Assembly (NCBI RefSeq): GCF_001662875.1
Contig: NZ_JPVZ01000002.1
Span: forward strand, 558,001 to 622,000
Length of the DNA stretch: 64,000 bases
From: Thalassospira tepidiphila MCCC 1A03514
Lineage (GTDB): Bacteria; Pseudomonadota; Alphaproteobacteria; Rhodospirillales; Thalassospiraceae
Reading direction: 5' to 3'
Positions 62,890-64,000 of the stretch are shown here, piece after piece. The notes below the pieces were generated by a model. That model worked only from the letters and a program-made list of their open reading frames with translations. It had not been told where the DNA came from and ran no database searches. How positions within the stretch are numbered: position 1 is the first letter of the stretch; the number at the start of each line of letters is the position of its first letter. The position numbers and the translations under genes are program-made.

Positions 62890-63585
62890 TTACGATCCGG
62901 TGTTAAGCCCGCGCAAGAAGCCGACAAGATCATCCGTTTCATGATCAATGCGCGGATCATCGCGACCGGCCTGCGCCCATTCAAGATCGGTATGCACCCA
63001 GACGGTGGTCATGCCCATATCCTTGGCCGGCAGAAGGTTTTTGGCCATGTCTTCGAAATAGACCGCACGGGTCGGGTCAATGCCATCGCGCGCGAGTAGC
63101 AGGTCATAGGGTTCCTGCTTGGGCTTGGGGATGTATTCGGCATCAACGATGTCAAAGATGGTTTCAAAATGATCAGCAATACCAAGGCGGTCCATCACCC
63201 GTTCGGCATGGCCGCGTGATGCATTGGTGAAAATCAGTTTACGGCCCGGAAGATCATTCAGCGCGCTGGCAAGATCCGGTGCCGGGTCGACCACGGACAG
63301 ATCAATGTCATGAACCTTGGCAAGGTAATCGGCCGGATCGATTTCGTGTTCGGTCATCAACCCGCGCAAGGTGGTGCCATAGCGATGGAAATAGTCCTTT
63401 TGCACCCGGTGGGCTTCGGTTGCCTCGAGCTTCAGCGCATCACGGACATATTGCCCGATCAGATCAGACACCTGTGAAAACAGATTGCAGGCCGCCGGAT
63501 AAAGCGTGTTGTCGAGATCAAAGATCAGAACGCTGTCATCGTCGACACGGGGCAATTCGGATCTGCGTTTCGGGGCGGTGGTCAT
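62890..63585 (-). CDS. Pyrimidine-5'-nucleotidase-like HAD hydrolase
   Basis: A 231-residue HAD-superfamily phosphatase. Motif I is LIFDLDNTLYPAACNLFSQV with the nucleophile Asp and the N-T-L-Y-P-A pattern of the yeast SDT1-type pyrimidine 5'-nucleotidase group. Motif II is KLIFTNASRGHAERVMDRLG, motif III Lys in YIPKPKQEPYDLLL and motif IV VYFEDMAKNLLPAKDMGMTT. ATG 63585 (MTTAPKRRSELPRVDDD) is chosen; the frame is open 36 codons further but those residues are unlike the family. Confidence 0.9.
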   Translation of the reverse strand: MTTAPKRRSELPRVDDDSVLIFDLDNTLYPAACNLFSQVSDLIGQYVRDALKLEATEAHRVQKDYFHRYGTTLRGLMTEHEIDPADYLAKVHDIDLSVVDPAPDLASALNDLPGRKLIFTNASRGHAERVMDRLGIADHFETIFDIVDAEYIPKPKQEPYDLLLARDGIDPTRAVYFEDMAKNLLPAKDMGMTTVWVHTDLEWAQAGRDDPRIDHETDDLVGFLRGLNTGS

Positions 63586-64000
63586 GATCTGGGGCCTTCC
63601 GGATATGCTTGTTGGACAGACGTGCCTGGCGCGCGTGTCAGGCAGTCGACATTTGTATGCGATCCTTACGGCGTTGCAAACCATCAGGATCAATCAGAAC
63701 TACAAATGGTGTACCCGTGGTCATTTGTTCGCCGTTGAATTGCAGGGAGCCAAGCGAGAACGGCACAGGGGTTTAAAACGGCCAAAAAGAGCAAACATAT
63801 ATTGGGTTCTTGTTTGGGATCCGCATCTGGGGCCTTGGGCTGCGCGTATCAAATGTGATGGAGGTTCGGCCCGGAAAACCGGGCGAGGACATTATTATCC
63901 GTCCGCATAGGAAATTCAGGTTTTGTAAAACCCTTGTTAAGTAGAAGCAGTGAAAATGACCGAAAGCCATTAAGGCGATCAGACTGGTTTCCGTGCTCGG
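63586..64000. other. 415-base region at the window end with no recognised gene
   Basis: Only short, unsupported open frames are present. It carries the promoter of the minus-strand 5'-nucleotidase gene. An A/T-richer stretch near 63900-63960 could be the promoter of a plus-strand gene that starts beyond the window. No tRNA or terminator is evident. Confidence 0.4.

Overview
The window is a gene-dense stretch of bacterial chromosome, most likely from an alphaproteobacterium of the Rhodospirillales, close to Thalassospira. The evidence is the ChvI-ChvG-HprK-RapZ-EIIA-HPr-EI block, a short HprK without its N-terminal domain, several TRAP transporters, a DivL-like pseudokinase near ahcY, an ffs-dnaX-ybaB-recR neighbourhood, and uniform GC-rich codon use. 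The genus is inference. I see no insertion sequence, prophage, CRISPR array or tRNA. A perfect 16-bp parS palindrome at 61696-61711 suggests that the replication origin region is not far away.

Layout. 1-8.3 kb: partial SulP permease, chemoreceptor, tartrate/malate-type dehydrogenase, acetyl-CoA synthetase (all minus), then rmuC. 8.4-12.5 kb: def, a DUF429-like protein, fmt with an overlapping GNAT acetyltransferase, and a LysR regulator. 12.6-13.0 kb: a 60-residue ORF followed by two hairpins with anti-Shine-Dalgarno loops and a strong terminator, an architecture like the alphaproteobacterial CcsR/'cuckoo' RNAs. 13-21.6 kb: an MFS permease, then a TAXI-TRAP importer (binding protein, DUF1850 lipoprotein, fused permease) behind a sigma-54 promoter with two upstream inverted repeats, next to a DctB/DctD-type two-component system. 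21.8-28.4 kb: ChvI/ChvG and the regulatory phosphotransferase chain with no sugar permease.

28.6-43 kb: ahcY behind a promoter holding a perfect 20-bp palindrome; a tautomerase-type isomerase; a nucleotidyltransferase; a DHCW cupin; an HD hydrolase; an 871-residue PAS protein whose kinase residues are degenerate; a 2-hydroxyacid dehydrogenase; membrane, TPR-like and DUF4139 proteins; fliW; and a class III adenylate cyclase overlapping a Crp/Fnr regulator. 43.4-50.4 kb: an apparently complete quinate/shikimate catabolic operon (TRAP importer, shikimate/quinate dehydrogenase, GntR regulator, QuiC-type 3-dehydroshikimate dehydratase, type II 3-dehydroquinase), which should deliver protocatechuate.

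50.4-64 kb: recR, ybaB, dnaX and the SRP RNA; nudC; an orphan periplasmic binding protein; DUF1636; a LysR divergent from a glutathione S-transferase; a second GST divergent from a TetR regulator across a perfect 24-bp operator; a thioredoxin-fold/2OG-Fe(II) oxygenase fusion; dapE, parS and dapD of lysine and peptidoglycan synthesis; and a pyrimidine-type 5'-nucleotidase. All family assignments come from reading the translations by eye; no database search was run.
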